From the IMG/VR virus record IMGVR_UViG_3300017941_000009, positions 1 through 60,297 of that record: a stretch of 60,297 nucleotides of DNA; one strand, given 5' to 3'. Of this stretch, positions 30,124-38,517 are shown in pieces (the first letter of the stretch is position 1; each line of letters opens with the position of its first letter). The position numbers and the translations under genes were made by a program. Origin of the DNA: a virus. The notes under the pieces were generated by a model that saw nothing but the letters and a program-made list of their open reading frames with translations, was not told the DNA's origin and searched no databases.

Positions 30124-32216
30124 TGGGCGATCGCACCGTGGTGCCGCTGCTGTACGGAGCCGGGATGGACCGCGCGACGGGGATGTTCTCCGTCGACGGG
30201 AAGGCGGGCCGCGACCTGCGGAACCTCTACCTGTACCGGGACAAGGCGCAGGTGCGCCACGGTCATGCCCGGGTCAACGACCTCGTGGTCAGTGGCGTCA
30301 CGGTCAAGGACGTGCTGCTGGTGCAGGCCATGTCGGCCGAACAGATCGGCCTCGTGGTGGGATTCGGCAACGACGGCAAGCTGTATCTCTTCCGTGTGGC
30401 AGGGGATGGCGGCGGCCTGTCAGAGATCGGCACCTGGCCAAACCTCGTCGGTGCGGACTTCACGCTGTCCGCGGGCGCACACACACCGCCGCGGGTCCTC
30501 GCGGCTGAGCAGTACAGCAAGATCTTCGTGGCGCACGATGAAGCGAACCGCATCCTGCGGGCCCCGACCGTCTACTACAATCCGTTCGGCGCACCCGCGC
30601 TCAACACGCTCACCGCCGACTTGGACGGCGACGGCAGCGCGGCACCCGTGCTCTTCCGGGGCGTCTCGCCCTACCTCACCTACCTCGTCGGCTGGGGCTT
30701 CGGCACGGAGACCGACCCCGATCATCCTGAGGTGGTGCGCGTCTCGCATCCCGACGACCCGACGCTCCTCGACCCGGATGATTACTTCGAGGCCGGGACC
30801 GGGGGTTCGCCGGTCCTCACCTGCTTGCAGGCCGGCACCGTGGACAACTCCTGCCTGCTGGTGCTGAAGCCGAGCGAGATCCACCAGATCTTCGGCTACG
30901 ACAAGAACACGTTCGGCGTGCGGCAGATTGAGAGTGGGCACGGCGTGGTAGCGAGCCGACTGGCGTACAGCCTCGGCGGGATGGTCTACTTCTGGGACCC
31001 CGAGGGACCGCGCCGCTCCAGCGGTGGGCCCTCCGAAGACCTCGCGTGGCCCCTCGACCTCGACGCGCCGAGTCCCGCGGATCTCGTGGCGGCGGGCGCG
31101 CTCGCCGATGGGTTCTGCTGCTACCTGCCCTCCCGTCGGTGTCTCCTGTTTGTCTTCGGCCCGCGTGTCTACGTCCTGAACCTCTGGGACGCCGGCGCGC
31201 TCAAGTGGAGTTACGGCGAGCTCGGGTTTGCGGCGCAAAGCGGCGGCGTCCTCTACCAGGGCCTCGATGCGCCGAGTGCGCCGCCGACCGCGGCCGCCTC
31301 CGCCGTCACGCTCAGTGGGCCCACCGATACGACGCTGACGTGCGGCTGGACCAACGACGTCGTCGCGCACCTGACGGGTGGAGAAGTGGTGGAGGTGTGG
31401 CTCCACGCGCTCACGGCAGACACCTGGAGGCAGGCAGGCCAGGTCCTGCCCACGGGGCCGAGCACGACCCAGAGCCTCCTGCTCACGGGCCTCGTTCCCG
31501 GCACCCACTACAAGGCGCAGGTGCGCTACCGCCGCGGCCCCTACTACCGTGCGGACTACACTGGCGTGCCGGGCACGTGGCCCTCGGGGTCGCTCTCGGG
31601 GACGGAAGCCCCGCTGATTGCGGCACCTGTGCTCGCCGTGCCGGTGTGGTCCCGGCTCTCGCCCAGCCTAGAGCAGATCGCGCTGGCGTGGACGGGCAGC
31701 GCCCTCGTCTCCTCGCTCGTCTATCGCGACGGGGTGCTCATCGCCACGCTCCCAGCCGGGGTGTTCGGCTACGCGGACCAGACCATCGCAGGAGAGACCT
31801 CCTACGTCTACACCGTGACGCAGAAGGGCGATGACGAGAGTGCGCCCTCGGCGCAGACAGTGTGGTCCGGTCCGCTGCCGGCCGACAGCGTCGTCGGGGA
31901 ATCCTGCGGCATCGGTGAAGGCCCCGGGCCCGGCTACTGGTATCTCAACTTCCACGTGCCGGCCGCCTTCGTGGGACCGGGCACCGCGGCGTTCTACGAG
32001 TCGCTCACCCCCGGTGGCGAAAACTATGGCGCTGCGCCAACGGGCTCGCGGGTGGTGGTGGCCGGCGCGAACTACAGCATCGCCGGTGCCATCTTCGGGG
32101 GCAGCTACTGTCCGGATCCGACGCACGTCTACGGTACCCTCGTGCTCACGGATGCCAACGGTGACGTGAGCGCACCCTCGGCGGAAGGGGACGTGTTCAC
32201 GGTGACGTGCCCATGA
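30123..32216 (+). CDS. Tail hub protein: beta-propeller plus fibronectin-type domains, 697 aa
   Basis: Residues 1-370 contain repeated four-strand sheets with regularly spaced hydrophobic strands (QIGLVVGFGNDGKLYLFRV; RCLLFVFGPRVYVLNLWD), as in propeller-like tail stabilisation proteins of podoviruses. Two fibronectin type III-like segments follow (about 380-490 and 500-580: LTCGWTNDVV..., GLVPGTHYKAQVRYRRG; LAWTGSALVSSLVYRDG, TSYVYTVTQKG). The end is another beta domain. ATG overlaps the previous stop. Confidence 0.65.
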   Translation: MGDRTVVPLLYGAGMDRATGMFSVDGKAGRDLRNLYLYRDKAQVRHGHARVNDLVVSGVTVKDVLLVQAMSAEQIGLVVGFGNDGKLYLFRVAGDGGGLSEIGTWPNLVGADFTLSAGAHTPPRVLAAEQYSKIFVAHDEANRILRAPTVYYNPFGAPALNTLTADLDGDGSAAPVLFRGVSPYLTYLVGWGFGTETDPDHPEVVRVSHPDDPTLLDPDDYFEAGTGGSPVLTCLQAGTVDNSCLLVLKPSEIHQIFGYDKNTFGVRQIESGHGVVASRLAYSLGGMVYFWDPEGPRRSSGGPSEDLAWPLDLDAPSPADLVAAGALADGFCCYLPSRRCLLFVFGPRVYVLNLWDAGALKWSYGELGFAAQSGGVLYQGLDAPSAPPTAAASAVTLSGPTDTTLTCGWTNDVVAHLTGGEVVEVWLHALTADTWRQAGQVLPTGPSTTQSLLLTGLVPGTHYKAQVRYRRGPYYRADYTGVPGTWPSGSLSGTEAPLIAAPVLAVPVWSRLSPSLEQIALAWTGSALVSSLVYRDGVLIATLPAGVFGYADQTIAGETSYVYTVTQKGDDESAPSAQTVWSGPLPADSVVGESCGIGEGPGPGYWYLNFHVPAAFVGPGTAAFYESLTPGGENYGAAPTGSRVVVAGANYSIAGAIFGGSYCPDPTHVYGTLVLTDANGDVSAPSAEGDVFTVTCP

Positions 32217-32719
32217 TCGCCAACCTCTTCCTCGGCGAGTCGGGAGGTGCCCGGCTGCTCGAAGCGGACCAGGGCAGCCACGACGACGGCGAGCGGGTCT
32301 ACGCGCGCCTCGAGACGGTGGCCGCTGGTCCCGGCCTCGGGGGCGAGGCCATCTTCACCGCCCTGTTCATTGGCATTGAGAACAATGCCGATGCGGACGT
32401 GGATGTGACGCCGATCATCACGGGGGCGAACGAGGATGGCACCCCGTTCGAGCGCGAGCTCGAGACCCAGCAGATCACGCTCCACGCCAGCGCGGAACGC
32501 ACGCGCGTCCAGTACCAGCTCGGCGTCTCCGACCCACTGATCATCGGCGGCGTCGAGGTCGGGCGGTTCGCCGCGCGCGCCACCTGGTTCCGGGTGCGCA
32601 TCGTGGCGCTGGTCCATTCGCCGGGCGATCTCCTCTTCCACGGTCTCGGCGTCGAGATGGAAGTCGTGCGCGAGGCCATCCCGACACAGGCGCCAGCGCC
32701 CGTTCCGGCGGGGTCCTAG
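32213..32719 (+). CDS. Tail-associated beta protein, 168 aa
   Basis: A beta-sandwich-like pattern ([40 protein letters not shown]) with a proline-rich tail. It lies between tail hub and fibre genes and is likely a fibre-linking protein. ATG at 32213 overlaps the previous TGA. Confidence 0.6.
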   Translation: MIANLFLGESGGARLLEADQGSHDDGERVYARLETVAAGPGLGGEAIFTALFIGIENNADADVDVTPIITGANEDGTPFERELETQQITLHASAERTRVQYQLGVSDPLIIGGVEVGRFAARATWFRVRIVALVHSPGDLLFHGLGVEMEVVREAIPTQAPAPVPAGS

Positions 32720-35700
32720 TGGCTGGCGGCTTCCGGCGCCAGACCAGTAAGGGGCTGCCACAGCCCCTCTTGCCCGGCGCAGCCGGCGCCGATCTCACGG
32801 CGCTCGTCCGCACCCTGGATTCCTACGTCATCGACCAGTGGGCGTGGAAGGAGCCGGCCACCCAGCGTCTCCTCTACGCCTACAAGGGCGGTACGGTCTT
32901 CACGGGCCTGGCCTTCATCCTGATCCCCGACGGCACGACCCCGCTCGCGGACAACGCCACCAACTACGTCGAACGGGATAGCGCGGGTGCCGTCTCGGTC
33001 AACAGCACGGGCTTCAGCGCCGCCCGGACGCCGATGGCGAAGGTCGCCACGGCCGGCGGCCAGATTGCGACCGTGGAGGACTGGCGGCCCCTGGCGCAGT
33101 CCTCGTCTGGGAACCTCTCGGGGCCCAGTGGCCCCTCTGGTCCCTCGGGCCCCGGCTCGACCGTGTCAGGCCCCAGCGGTCCCTCGGGTCCGAGCGGGCC
33201 GGCGTCTACGGTCTCCGGACCGTCTGGGCCGTCTGGTCCTGTGTCCACGGTCTCGGGCCCCAGTGGTCCCAGTGGCCCTAGCGGCCCCGTCTCGACCGTC
33301 AGCGGCCCTTCGGGGCCGTCGGGACCCTCCGGTCCAGGGGGCGCGGCCTCGACGGTCTCCGGGCCTTCTGGGCCCTCGGGGCCCCACGGTGCCGATTCGA
33401 CGGTGAGCGGGCCGAGCGGGCCATCTGGCCCGCAAGGTGCCGCTTCCACTGTGTCCGGGCCGAGTGGCCCTTCGGGTCCCCAGGGTGCAGCATCCACGAT
33501 CTCCGGCCCGAGCGGGCCGAGCGGACCGAGCGTCACTGGACCTTCGGGACCCTCGGGCCCTTCTGGACCGCAGGGGGCGGCTTCGACGGTCTCGGGCCCG
33601 AGCGGTCCCAGCGGCCCCGTCTCAACCACCAGTGGGCCTTCGGGTCCATCGGGCCCTTCCGGGCCGGGTGGTGCCGCCTCGACAGTGAGCGGCCCCAGCG
33701 GACCCTCAGGGCCCCAGGGAGCGGCCTCGACCGTCAGCGGTCCCTCAGGACCTAGTGGACCGCAGGGAACAGCAAGCACGGTAAGCGGGCCGTCTGGTCC
33801 TTCTGGTCCGTCTGGGCCGCAAGGAACTGCTTCGACGGTGTCGGGGCCGTCGGGACCGAGTGGACCCACGGGTGCCGCATCTACCGTCAGCGGACCGAGC
33901 GGTCCCTCGGGGCCGCAGGGGAACCCCTCGACGGTCTCGGGACCCTCCGGGCCCTCCGGTCCGAGCGGTCCTCAAGGCGCTGCCTCAACCGTTAGCGGGC
34001 CGAGTGGTCCATCCGGGCCACAGGGAGCAGCTTCGACGGTCAGCGGCCCTTCGGGGCCCAGTGGACCCACGGGAGCGGCATCCACGGTCTCTGGCCCGTC
34101 TGGGCCCTCGGGTCCGCAAGGGAATGCTTCGACGGTGAGTGGGCCCTCCGGCCCCAGTGGGCCGTCCGGGCCGCAGGGTGCCGCCAGTACGGTCTCTGGG
34201 CCGTCCGGACCGAGCGGGCCACAGGGCACTGCTTCTACGGTATCTGGGCCCTCGGGTCCTTCGGGTCCTCAGGGTGCAGCATCCACGATCAGCGGCCCCT
34301 CAGGCCCCTCCGGACCACAGGGAAACGCCTCGACCGTGAGCGGGCCGTCTGGGCCAAGCGGCCCTTCGGGACCACAGGGAGCGGCGAGCACGGTCTCTGG
34401 GCCAAGTGGTCCCTCAGGCCCTCAAGGCGCAGCTTCCACGGTCTCGGGGCCCTCCGGACCGAGTGGCCCACAGGGGAATGCCTCGACGGTCTCCGGACCG
34501 AGCGGTCCTTCTGGGCCTTCCGGACCACAGGGAGCTGCCTCCATAGTCTCTGGCCCCTCAGGTCCGAGTGGCCCGCAGGGCGCTGCATCGACCGTTAGCG
34601 GGCCGAGTGGACCGAGTGGACCCCAGGGTGCCGCCTCGACGGTTTCGGGGCCCTCGGGGCCGTCCGGACCGCAAGGCGCGGCATCCACGGTTTCGGGGCC
34701 GAGCGGGCCCAGTGGACCCACGGGCGCAGGGGGCCCGAGCGGACCTTCCGGACCCTCCGGGCCGAGTGTCACCGGCCCGAGCGGCCCCTCAGGACCCAGC
34801 GGGCCGGCGGGATCCCTGGCGCACCACGTCCTCTCGGCTACTCACACGGACTCCAATGCCGCAGCGGCCGGCGTGGCCCGCGGCGATCTCCTGGTGGGCA
34901 ATGCCACGCCGGCTTGGGACCGGCTCGCTTTCCCGGCCTCTCCAACCGGGAAGGTGGTCGTCGCCTCGGCGACGGACATCGGGTGGAGCGCGAACCCGCT
35001 CGGCAGTGCGGCGTGGGCGGCGACGGGGGACTTCGCTCCGGCGGCGGGGACCTTCACGAACACGATAACTCAAAGCCCCGCGACTGACGGGATAGATGGC
35101 ATCATCCTCAACGGCAGGGACTCGGTAAGCGGGAACCTCTACAATGTCTTCCGGCTGATAGCCTATGCCAATTCCGGCGGGGCGACTCCGACGTGGACGT
35201 TGGGAATCATCAATACTGCGAACTCTGCGTGGCAACCCGTACTAACGGCAGCGACCTCTGGCGCGGCGACCTTCGCGGCGGGCCTCACCATCGCCGGTGC
35301 GCTCGCAGGCGTGACGACGACACAGTTCCATGCCATCACCTATACGTGGCCCTCTGCTGATGCGGGAGCCAGCGGTTACGTCCTCTCCTCTAACGCCTCG
35401 GGCACTTTGAGTTGGGTTGCCCAAACGGCCGCCGCGGCGGTGACGAGTGTGGCCGGTCGCACAGGGGCTGTGGTACTGACGGCGGCTGACATCGGGGCGG
35501 GAACATTCCCGAGTGGTCAGTTCAAAATGGGTGGCACACCGTGGGCAGCTTCTCTTGATGCGCTTAACATGGGAGTTAACCAGAGGATTACGTTCCGTAA
35601 CTACAATGACAACGATGACGTTAGCATCAGTGGTGGCTTCAACGGCATATCGGGAAGTGCTCTTACTGTTACTGGATATGGACTAGAGGTGTTGAATCGC

Positions 35701-35832
35701 TTCGGCTGTAACGGCAAGTCGGCTCAACCCGCGTACGCATCCGGTGGTGCGGCGGGTGGGACTCTGGCACAGGTAACGACGTTGGCGAATAACATCCGGG
35801 CGGCGCTCGTTGCCGACGGTATCATGTCGTAG
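32719..35832 (+). CDS. Collagen-like tail fibre, 1037 aa
   Basis: Residues 1-132 form an N-terminal virion-attachment part ([33 protein letters not shown]). Residues about 133-698 are about 31 collagen-like units of the type [16 protein letters not shown]: Gly-X-Y triplets broken every 12 or 15 residues by a four-residue STVS-type interruption. The C-terminal 340 residues hold the tip, including [19 protein letters not shown], a motif seen in many phage fibres, and an end ([16 protein letters not shown]) typical of fibre C-termini. Ser and Thr fill the exposed positions, so it is a strong candidate for O-glycosylation by the nearby transferases. The last 270 bases are clearly poorer in G+C. 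Confidence 0.85.
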   Translation: MAGGFRRQTSKGLPQPLLPGAAGADLTALVRTLDSYVIDQWAWKEPATQRLLYAYKGGTVFTGLAFILIPDGTTPLADNATNYVERDSAGAVSVNSTGFSAARTPMAKVATAGGQIATVEDWRPLAQSSSGNLSGPSGPSGPSGPGSTVSGPSGPSGPSGPASTVSGPSGPSGPVSTVSGPSGPSGPSGPVSTVSGPSGPSGPSGPGGAASTVSGPSGPSGPHGADSTVSGPSGPSGPQGAASTVSGPSGPSGPQGAASTISGPSGPSGPSVTGPSGPSGPSGPQGAASTVSGPSGPSGPVSTTSGPSGPSGPSGPGGAASTVSGPSGPSGPQGAASTVSGPSGPSGPQGTASTVSGPSGPSGPSGPQGTASTVSGPSGPSGPTGAASTVSGPSGPSGPQGNPSTVSGPSGPSGPSGPQGAASTVSGPSGPSGPQGAASTVSGPSGPSGPTGAASTVSGPSGPSGPQGNASTVSGPSGPSGPSGPQGAASTVSGPSGPSGPQGTASTVSGPSGPSGPQGAASTISGPSGPSGPQGNASTVSGPSGPSGPSGPQGAASTVSGPSGPSGPQGAASTVSGPSGPSGPQGNASTVSGPSGPSGPSGPQGAASIVSGPSGPSGPQGAASTVSGPSGPSGPQGAASTVSGPSGPSGPQGAASTVSGPSGPSGPTGAGGPSGPSGPSGPSVTGPSGPSGPSGPAGSLAHHVLSATHTDSNAAAAGVARGDLLVGNATPAWDRLAFPASPTGKVVVASATDIGWSANPLGSAAWAATGDFAPAAGTFTNTITQSPATDGIDGIILNGRDSVSGNLYNVFRLIAYANSGGATPTWTLGIINTANSAWQPVLTAATSGAATFAAGLTIAGALAGVTTTQFHAITYTWPSADAGASGYVLSSNASGTLSWVAQTAAAAVTSVAGRTGAVVLTAADIGAGTFPSGQFKMGGTPWAASLDALNMGVNQRITFRNYNDNDDVSISGGFNGISGSALTVTGYGLEVLNRFGCNGKSAQPAYASGGAAGGTLAQVTTLANNIRAALVADGIMS
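33118..34815 (+). repeat. Collagen-like repeat array, about 31 units of 48 or 57 bp
   Basis: Units alternate between 16 and 19 residues. In the second half the 19-residue unit recurs after every two or three 16-residue units, and the unit before it often reads QGNA instead of QGAA, giving a higher-order repeat. Codons for Gly, Ser and Pro differ from unit to unit, so DNA identity between units is low compared with the protein identity. Confidence 0.85.
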
Positions 35833-35908
35833 TGGGGTTTGCCGGTCGTGTCGAACTAAGGAGTGTGGAGGCTTCCATTGCGGCATCGACCCGACAGTTT
35901 GCTTCGGG

Positions 35909-36070
35909 ATGTGGCGTCCGTTGCACGAGATTCTCCTGGCCGACGCCTACCGGGATTCTGCCTGGGCCGTGCGGCACGAGATGTTACACGACATCTTACA
36001 GGATGCGGGACATCCACCCGTGTTTGACCGTTGTACAAGTGACATTCTCACCACAGGAGTCCTACGATGA
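35909..36070 (+). CDS. Small metallopeptidase-like protein with HExxH, 53 aa or longer
   Basis: VRHEMLHDILQDAGHPPVFD contains HEMLH, the zinc motif of metallopeptidases, followed by a GHPP.F..C ending that I associate with small phage proteins of this kind. ATG at 35909 is the first ATG in frame; the same frame stays open back into the fibre gene, where only a TTG (35810) is available, so the protein may be longer or 5'-truncated. The DNA is poorer in G+C than its surroundings, as is the end of the fibre gene. Confidence 0.45.
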   Translation: MWRPLHEILLADAYRDSAWAVRHEMLHDILQDAGHPPVFDRCTSDILTTGVLR

Positions 36071-36276
36071 CGTACCAGATGAAGGTGCAGTCCGCGAGCA
36101 GCCAGGATGGCCGGATGATGGGGCCGCCCCCGGCGGCTGCCGTTCCGGCGATGCTGAACGTGCAGCTCGTGCCGGTGGATGCCAACATCGGCGGGTTCGG
36201 CTTCTCGGTCGAGAAGACGCCGGACACGATCAGGCAGTACGCGGTGGACACGGTGGTCCCCGTCACGGTCGGCTGA
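36067..36276 (+). CDS. Hypothetical protein, 69 aa
   Basis: ATG at 36067 overlaps the upstream stop and follows CAGGAG. The sequence is Met/Gln/Pro-rich with a beta end (VNVQLVP-like strand, GGFGFSVEKTPDT). Possibly a small virion protein. No family recognised. Confidence 0.6.
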   Translation: MTYQMKVQSASSQDGRMMGPPPAAAVPAMLNVQLVPVDANIGGFGFSVEKTPDTIRQYAVDTVVPVTVG

Positions 36277-36311
36277 GGGCGTAGCCGGCTCAACCCGTTC
36301 CTGGGGGGTGT

Positions 36312-36701
36312 GTGAAGAAGCTCAACTACGGGCAGTTCGGGGCGAAGAAGGATCGGATGTTCTCGCTGACCTGGCTTGGGTATCGTGCCGCCTACCCCAA
36401 GCACTCGGCCGGCTATGAGCAGATGAAGCTCTGCAACCGGATCGGCGAGAAGCTGGAGCAGATGAGCAAGGAGGCGCCGACCCCGCAGGACGCCGCGGAG
36501 CGGCTCCCCACCAAGTCCGTCCTGCTCCTGGATGGTCACGAGCACGAGAAGCTGCTCGCGATGCTGAAGTCGGAGGAGGTCGGCTGGACCTACCTCGCCG
36601 GCAAGGAGGTCGAGGTGCTGATCGAGGCGATGGTATCGGCCCCCGAGGTGGAGGTCGAGGAGAAGGTCCGCGGCCGGGCCAAGAAGAAGGGGAAGCGGTA
36701 G
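36312..36701 (+). CDS. Hypothetical helical protein, 129 aa
   Basis: Lys-rich and helical throughout (KLCNRIGEKLEQMSKEAPTP; HEKLLAMLKSEEVGW) with a very basic end (RGRAKKKGKR). GTG at 36312. No family recognised; could be a DNA-binding or head-packaged protein. Confidence 0.6.
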   Translation: MKKLNYGQFGAKKDRMFSLTWLGYRAAYPKHSAGYEQMKLCNRIGEKLEQMSKEAPTPQDAAERLPTKSVLLLDGHEHEKLLAMLKSEEVGWTYLAGKEVEVLIEAMVSAPEVEVEEKVRGRAKKKGKR

Positions 36702-36702
36702 G

Positions 36703-36736
36703 ATGCCCAGGCGGGGCGCCTCAAGGGGCCGGGCAT
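36703..36736 (+). promoter_or_regulatory. Hairpin covering the start codon of the fusion gene
   Basis: ATGCCC (36703-36708) pairs with GGGCAT (36731-36736), and within it AGGCG (36709-36713) pairs with CGCCT (36717-36721). The right outer arm contains the first two bases of the ATG at 36735, and the ribosome site AAGGGG lies in between. Folding would hide the start. Confidence 0.4.
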
Positions 36737-38432
36737 GAAGTATTCCGGCCTCTTGTCGAAGCGGGACGCCGTCGTTCTTCAGCACTATGCGGCGAAGGCG
36801 CCGCGCATCCTGGAGTTCGGCGCCGGCGGCTCGACCCAGATCTTCGCGCAGTGCGCGCCGGGAACCGTCCTCACCCTCGACACGAACCCGCACTGGATCG
36901 ACCAGACCAAGGCCAGCCTCAAGGCGCTCAAGGTCCCCCCGGGCCGCGTGGCGTTTCGGCTGCTACCCCACGAGACGGGCCCGTCGCTGGACGCGGCGCT
37001 CCAGCGCGAGGCGGCGCCCCGTGCGCCGTATCACCTGGTGTTCAACGACGGCGCGAGCGACCACGAGATGCGGCTGGCGTTTGCCCGTGCCGCCTGGCCG
37101 CTGCTCGCCGAGGGGGGCGCACTCCTGACGCACGATACCCGCCTCCAGCCGGACATCGGATGGCTCTGTACATTTCTGGCGGAGCACTTCGCGACGGTGG
37201 GCCGCGTGTACGCGAACCACCGCGACAGCAACATCACCGTCGTCATCAAGCGCGCTCCATTGCCCTACGAACCCTTTGTCACCGCAACCGACTGGAGACC
37301 CGAGCCGATTATGCCCACCGTCCACCTGTTGGGCCTCGCACACACGATCACCCGCCCTGAGTTCTCGAAGTGCCCCTTCACGGGGAACCTCCTGCGGTTT
37401 CCCAAGATGCTGAAGCCTTTCGGTTACAAGTGCATCCACTATGGCGTCGAGGGGGCGCAGGTCCCCGGTGCGGAGTGTGTCGCGGTGACGAGCGCCGTGC
37501 GGTTCCGGCTGCAGCACAAGGGGCACTCGTGCGATCCGCGCAGTGAGGAGAGCCTCTGGATTCCGGAGGTCTACGAGCTCGACAAGCCGGCGGCGATCGA
37601 GCACCAGAAGGGCATCGTCAAGGCCCTCCTGCCGCGGCTCTCCCGCGGGGACATCGTGTGCTTCCCCTTCGGGCGGGTGCACGAGCGGGTGCTGGCGAAG
37701 CTGCCCCCAGACGTGGTGGCGATCGAAACCGGGATCGGCTACGAGCAGGAATCCTCCATGCCGTTCCAGGTCTTCGTGTCGAACGCCTGGTACTCGTGGC
37801 ACCGGGGCCGTGCGCGGAACATGAACGGCGACTACTACAAGTTCGTGATCGGCAACTCGTTCGATGTCGACGAGTGGACGGTGCGTCCCATCCCCAAGAA
37901 GGGGTATGTGCTCTACCTCGGGCGGTGCAACGAAGACAAGGGGATGCGGATCATCTACGACCTGGCCGCCGCGCGGCCCGACCTGCAGTTCGTCCTCTGT
38001 GGCCAGGGCGCGACGTTCTGGGCCCAGCTCCCGAACATGAAGGCGCTGCCACAGGTCTGGGGCAAGGAGCGGAACACGCTCTTTGCTGGCGCGCAGGTGG
38101 TGTTGATGCCGAGCCTGTACCTCGAAGCGTTCGGGAACGTCTGCGCTGAAGCCCAGCTCTGTGGGCGCCCGGTGCTGAGCACGCCCTGGGGGGCCTTCCC
38201 CGAGATCCTCGCGCACGGGGTGGCAGGCTACCACTGCCGCACCCTGGGGGACTTCCTCAAGGGACTCGAGCTGGCACCGACGCTCAGTCCCAAGGCGATT
38301 CGTGCGCAGGCGGTGGCGCAGTTCTCCCTGCCGGTGGCGGGCGCGAAGTATCACGCGGCCTTCCAGCAGTGCCAGGACCTCCTCGCGGGTCCCGGGTGGG
38401 CCTCGCGAACCCCCCACTGGATCAACGCATGA
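36735..38432 (+). CDS. Methyltransferase-glycosyltransferase fusion, 565 aa
   Basis: Residues 1-175 look like a class I SAM-dependent methyltransferase: ILEFGAGGST (motif I, residues 25-34), VLTLDTNPHWIDQTKASL, then LVFNDGASDHEMRLAFARAA. Residues about 195-555 form a GT-B glycosyltransferase: GYVLYLGRCNEDKGMRIIYD near 393, LQFVLCGQG, and the EX7E-type run LYLEAFGNVCAEAQLCGRPV near 463. The two activities may add and methylate a sugar as a cap. Located between fibre and portal genes. Confidence 0.75.
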   Translation: MKYSGLLSKRDAVVLQHYAAKAPRILEFGAGGSTQIFAQCAPGTVLTLDTNPHWIDQTKASLKALKVPPGRVAFRLLPHETGPSLDAALQREAAPRAPYHLVFNDGASDHEMRLAFARAAWPLLAEGGALLTHDTRLQPDIGWLCTFLAEHFATVGRVYANHRDSNITVVIKRAPLPYEPFVTATDWRPEPIMPTVHLLGLAHTITRPEFSKCPFTGNLLRFPKMLKPFGYKCIHYGVEGAQVPGAECVAVTSAVRFRLQHKGHSCDPRSEESLWIPEVYELDKPAAIEHQKGIVKALLPRLSRGDIVCFPFGRVHERVLAKLPPDVVAIETGIGYEQESSMPFQVFVSNAWYSWHRGRARNMNGDYYKFVIGNSFDVDEWTVRPIPKKGYVLYLGRCNEDKGMRIIYDLAAARPDLQFVLCGQGATFWAQLPNMKALPQVWGKERNTLFAGAQVVLMPSLYLEAFGNVCAEAQLCGRPVLSTPWGAFPEILAHGVAGYHCRTLGDFLKGLELAPTLSPKAIRAQAVAQFSLPVAGAKYHAAFQQCQDLLAGPGWASRTPHWINA

Positions 38433-38445
38433 AGGTGCCCAAGTC

Positions 38446-38474
38446 TTGCATGGGCGGCCGCCGCCCCCATCTTA
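38446..38474 (+). promoter_or_regulatory. Candidate promoter with palindromic spacer, before the portal gene
   Basis: TTGCAT (38446-38451), 17-base spacer and ATCTTA (38469-38474; or CATCTT at 38468). The spacer is a near-perfect palindrome (GGGCGGC-C-GCCGCCC, 38452-38466). The layout matches the candidate at 11954-11982, where an inverted repeat also fills the spacer. Confidence 0.4.
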
Positions 38475-38517
38475 GGGGTGTCGGTACCGTCCTTCTCCTG
38501 ACTGAGGTCGTTCGCGC

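Noticed and set aside
33118-34815. CRISPR-like appearance of the regular repeats
   Set aside because: There is one continuous reading frame encoding Gly-X-Y triplets, units of 48/57 bp without unique spacers, and no cas gene.
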